From contig NZ_KB892823.1 in assembly GCF_000373925.1 (NCBI RefSeq), positions 87,525 through 151,524 on the forward strand: a stretch of DNA of 64,000 nt. Direction: 5' to 3'. Both the position numbers and the translations under genes were made by a program. Below are positions 61,685 to 64,000 of the stretch, one piece after another; position 1 is the stretch's first letter, and each line of letters begins with the position of its first letter. The notes beneath the pieces were generated by a model, which saw only the letters and a list, made by a program, of their open reading frames with translations, was not told where the DNA came from and did not search any database. Source of the stretch: Actinopolymorpha alba DSM 45243 (GTDB lineage: Bacteria; Actinomycetota; Actinomycetes; Propionibacteriales; Actinopolymorphaceae).

Positions 61685-62731
61685 ATGCGGCGCTACGCCT
61701 TGCTCGTACTACCAGCGACCAACCGGGTCTATGCCGAGGCCTCGGTCGCCCTGACCCGTGCCGAGCTCTCGGTGTTCGCCGAGACCGTGCTCGGCGCCCG
61801 GCTACTCGACCTGGCGGAGACCAGGCTGGGCGGCGTCCCGTACGTCACGTTCTCGGCGGAGACCCTCAGCGGACGAGACGTCGCCTACCTCTCCAACCTC
61901 TCCTCGATCTACGCGCTCTTCGAGGTGGATGGAGACGCCGGCGGTGAGATCCTGCGTCCGGTCGGGTTGACACCGCTCGCCGAGTTCGACGACGACCTGC
62001 TGACGATCCAGAAGTACGCAGGAAAGACCAACGAGTACTTCACGAAGCTCCTGCTCAACGTCACCGTGCTCGCCTCGACGTCCGGCACCGAGATGCTCGA
62101 CCGGCCGCTGCACGTCTTCGACCCGTTGTGCGGACGCGGCACAACCCTCAACCAGGCTTTGATGTACGGCTACGACGCCACCGGCATCGAAATCGACGGC
62201 AAGGACGTCGAGGCGTACTCCGGCTTCATCCGGACCTGGCTCAAGCGCAAGCGGCTCAAACACCAGGCGGAGTTCACGCCGGTACGCCGCGACCGCAAGG
62301 TCATCGGCCGGAAGTTGCACGTCACCCTGGCGCCGAGCAAGGACGCGTACAAGTCCGGAAGCACACTCTCGCTCACGGTCGTCAACGCGGACACCCTGAA
62401 GGCGCGGGACTTCTTCCGACCCCGATCGTTCGACGTCCTGGTCACCGATGCGCCGTACGGCGTCCAGCACGGCAGCCGGTCAGGTGGCGCGAAGCTCTCC
62501 CGAACTCCTCTGGACCTGTTGGCGGCGGCCCTGCCTGGCTGGGTCGAGCTCCTGCGTCCGGGCGGGGCGCTCGGCCTCTCATGGAACACCTACGTCGCCC
62601 GGCGCGAGGACGCGGCGGACGTGCTCACCCGAGCCGGCCTCGAGGTCTGCGAATCCGAGCCCTACCTGGGCTTTCGGCACCGCGTCGACCAGGCGATCAT
62701 CCGCGACATCCTCGTCGCCCGTAAGCCCTGA
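61685..62731 (+). CDS. TRM11-like SAM-dependent methyltransferase
   Basis: A 348-aa protein. Residues about 1-130 form an N-terminal domain. The Rossmann part starts with HVFDPLCGRGTTLNQALMYG (SAM site, about 141-160) and IEIDGKDVEAY. The catalytic motif is VLVTDAPYGVQHGSRS, a DPPY-type motif with Ala, as in guanosine N2 or cytosine/adenine methylases acting on RNA. A substrate RNA is not known. It follows the MBL gene closely and may share its transcript. Confidence 0.85.
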   Translation: MRRYALLVLPATNRVYAEASVALTRAELSVFAETVLGARLLDLAETRLGGVPYVTFSAETLSGRDVAYLSNLSSIYALFEVDGDAGGEILRPVGLTPLAEFDDDLLTIQKYAGKTNEYFTKLLLNVTVLASTSGTEMLDRPLHVFDPLCGRGTTLNQALMYGYDATGIEIDGKDVEAYSGFIRTWLKRKRLKHQAEFTPVRRDRKVIGRKLHVTLAPSKDAYKSGSTLSLTVVNADTLKARDFFRPRSFDVLVTDAPYGVQHGSRSGGAKLSRTPLDLLAAALPGWVELLRPGGALGLSWNTYVARREDAADVLTRAGLEVCESEPYLGFRHRVDQAIIRDILVARKP

Positions 62732-62747
62732 CCGGGGTCGAGACGCC

Positions 62748-63398
62748 TCACGACTCGTTGACGTCCGCTGACTTAGGCGCCTCACTGGCCTCCGGGGTGT
62801 TTGCGGTCTGCTCGGGTTGTTCGGTCTCCGGCTTCTCGGCCTCCGACGTGTCGGGGGCGAGCCGGTCCGTCGACTCGGCGGCGTCTGGTCCCAGTGCGCG
62901 TACCCGCTCGACGTGGGCCATCGCCTCACGCAGCTCACCCAGCCAGGACTCGGCATGCTTGCCGACCAGCTTCACGCACCACGCGAGTGCTTCGGATCGG
63001 GTCCGTGCGACACCGGACTCGACGAGGGTGTCGAGGACCTGGCGTTCAGACTGGCGGAGCCTGGTCATGACCGGGACTGAGAGGGTCGTGAACGTCTCCC
63101 GGCTCTCGCCACAGCGGGCGCCCCAGGCGACCTTCTGCCCGGTAGCGTGCTCGAGTTCGCGGGCGATCCGGATGCGATGCTCTCGGGTACGCTCGCGGAA
63201 CTCCTTGATCCGGCCCGACTCCGCGGCGGACCGCTCGACGGGCGACGCCTCATCACTCACCTTCGGCGGGACGAGCTGGCCGACGACGGTGATCTCCTCG
63301 CGGTCGCTGGTGAGCTCGACCGGTCCAGCGAACCACTCATCGGGAAGCCGGCCCACGAGCCAGCCGCGGATGCGCTCCTCACGCTCATGCCGTGTCAT
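62748..63398 (-). CDS. Conserved actinobacterial hypothetical protein
   Basis: A 216-aa protein. The first 155 residues look like a folded helical domain (REERIRGWLVGRLPDEWFAG; ETFTTLSVPVMTRLRQSERQ; SGVARTRSEALAWCVKLVGK), the latter resembling a ribbon-helix-helix dimer. The last 45 residues are acidic (TSEAEKPETEQPEQ), giving a charged tail. Relatives are frequent in actinobacteria; I know no function. It is convergent with the methyltransferase. Confidence 0.7.
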   Translation of the reverse strand: MTRHEREERIRGWLVGRLPDEWFAGPVELTSDREEITVVGQLVPPKVSDEASPVERSAAESGRIKEFRERTREHRIRIARELEHATGQKVAWGARCGESRETFTTLSVPVMTRLRQSERQVLDTLVESGVARTRSEALAWCVKLVGKHAESWLGELREAMAHVERVRALGPDAAESTDRLAPDTSEAEKPETEQPEQTANTPEASEAPKSADVNES

Positions 63399-63524
63399 GT
63401 AACGATGATTACACCGTTACGAGCCACCTCGCAAGAGGCTTCGCCCAGCTCCTGGGGAGAGATCCATCCGCCGGCTCCACCGGCACCCTCCTCCCCAGCC
63501 CTTTTCCGTGATCATGATCTTCTT

Positions 63525-63566
63525 CGTGAAGGGTTTCGGGACGTATAGCCCTTTCTGCCTTCATGA
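63525..63566. repeat. Palindromic repeat family F3, copy 2
   Basis: CGTGAAGGGTTTCG, GTATAG and CCTTCATGATC occur in the same order and spacing as in the minus-strand reading of 30302-30348. TGATCA sites flank it (63509 and 63564 regions). Confidence 0.6.
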
Positions 63567-63621
63567 TCATGGAACGCGGGCCCGGCGGTGGGCGGTGGGC
63601 GGCTGGTATCGCGGGCGCGCC

Positions 63622-63682
63622 GTTTTGGGTCGGGGGCACCCTTGTACGGCTCTATTGGCCAAGGGTGCCCCCGACCCAGAAC
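63622..63682. repeat. Palindromic repeat family F2, copy 2
   Basis: Arms of 23 bases (63622-63644, 63660-63682), one mismatch, loop of 15. Positions 63626-63648 are identical to 16852-16874. Confidence 0.75.
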
Positions 63683-63755
63683 GGTGGTCTGGTCGGATGC
63701 CGGATGGCCTTGTTTTGTTGGGCTTTCGGGGCCGGAGGTTGTCGGTGGTCGCCGC

Positions 63756-63761
63756 TAGTGT
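63756..63761 (+). promoter_or_regulatory. -10 box for a leaderless DUF222 transcript
   Basis: TAGTGT, 6 bases before ATG 63768. Confidence 0.5.
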
Positions 63762-63767
63762 TCGGGT

Positions 63768-64000
63768 ATGGATTCGACCTCGGCGGACGCGGGCCGGCAC
63801 CGGTTCTCGGTGCTGGTCGAGCGGGCGCGTGCCCGGTTCGCTGAGGAGTCCGGTGCGCTGTTGTGGTCGACTCCCGGCCAGGAACTGATCGACCTCCTGG
63901 TCAGTCTTGAAGCTCTCTCGGCCCAGATCGACGCGGTCCAGCTCCAGGTGATCCGGGAGGCGGACCGGCGAGACCTCGGCCGCACAGCCGGCGCGACGAG
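63768..64000 (+). CDS. DUF222 / HNH endonuclease domain protein, N-terminal part, cut by the window edge
   Basis: 77 codons are open to the window's end. The sequence ESGALLWSTPGQELIDLLVS with LEALSAQIDAVQLQVIREAD and DLGRTAGATS is the usual start of DUF222 proteins (REP13E12-type), which carry a C-terminal HNH nuclease domain. These are abundant in actinobacteria and often multi-copy. The ATG follows a TAGTGT box by 6 bases, so it is probably leaderless. The nuclease part lies outside the window. Confidence 0.8.
   Translation, partial: MDSTSADAGRHRFSVLVERARARFAEESGALLWSTPGQELIDLLVSLEALSAQIDAVQLQVIREADRRDLGRTAGAT

Larger units (their letters stand above)
63399..63767. other. 369-bp divergent gap with two family palindromes
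   Basis: Both flanking genes start here and read outward, so no terminator is expected, yet two palindromes of families F3 and F2 lie inside (63525-63566, 63622-63682). No gene is seen between them. Confidence 0.6.

Noticed and set aside
1..64000. tRNA, rRNA, insertion sequences, prophage or attachment sites
   Set aside because: No cloverleaf, rRNA block, transposase or integrase was recognised on either strand.

Overview
The window is high-GC actinobacterial DNA (GC roughly 70% by eye). GTG starts are common, SD sites are of the GGAGG type, and several genes carry a -10 box 6-8 bases before the start codon, the mark of leaderless mRNAs. Mycothiol biosynthesis (mshB), a DUF222 protein, DUF6542, DUF6113, DUF1707 and a mycobacterial Sdh1-type succinate dehydrogenase fit Actinomycetota. 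The mix of many sugar ABC transporters and glycosidases would suit Propionibacteriales such as Actinopolymorpha or Kribbella, but the genus cannot be proved from the sequence alone. Most of the window looks like chromosomal backbone. No phage, plasmid, IS, CRISPR, tRNA or rRNA gene was found.

Layout. 0-4.7 kb: a split SH3/GNAT acetyltransferase, a VanW protein, a flavin reductase and a DUF6113 protein. 4.8-7.9 kb: mshB diverging from a DPP-IV-like peptidase. 7.9-11.5 kb: an (alpha/alpha)6-like glycosidase-type protein and a Tat-exported GxGYxYP protein. 12-16.8 kb: an APH-type kinase, then sdhC-sdhA-sdhB. 17-17.8 kb: YciI and VOC proteins. 18.2-24.4 kb: a sugar ABC importer (binding protein and two permeases, no ATPase) diverging from a GH2 glycosidase. 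24.7-29.9 kb: a hypothetical protein, a coiled-coil protein, a beta-propeller phytase, an M23 peptidase and a NUDIX pseudogene. 30.5-44.1 kb: housekeeping genes (ychF, rmuC, DUF6542, ispH, acetyltransferase, GH20, xseA, xseB, glpX, DUF1707, PH-like, spermidine-synthase-like). 44.2-48.4 kb: citrate synthase, a helix-turn-helix citrate synthase fusion, and fumC. 48.5-52.1 kb: a decayed zone around a DUF402 gene, then a membrane protein and a multicopper oxidase. 52.1-56.5 kb: a complete sugar ABC importer with its ATPase. 57.2-64 kb: a lytic transglycosylase, phoH, uppS, an MBL hydrolase, a TRM11-like methyltransferase, a conserved hypothetical and the start of a DUF222/HNH protein.

How the genes fit together. 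Sdh, two citrate synthase-like proteins and fumarase give a TCA-cycle theme. Two oligosaccharide importers sit near GH2 and GH20 enzymes; the ATPase at 52-53 kb could serve both importers. VanW, M23, a lytic transglycosylase and UppS concern the cell envelope.

The most unusual content is between genes. Long, nearly perfect palindromes occupy many gene-free gaps, and at least five of them fall into sequence families with two or three copies in separate gaps. One family has a fixed 20-6-20 architecture. Most lie behind a gene's 3' end like terminators, but two sit in a divergent gap where no terminator is expected. Other points of interest are a NUDIX gene stopped exactly at a metal-binding Glu codon, three 13-bp iterons upstream of the M23 gene, a cluster of hairpins with UCCU/AGGA loops upstream of phoH, a DNA-binding citrate synthase fusion 51 bp from fumC, and two adjacent deletion remnants (Uma2-like and APH-like).
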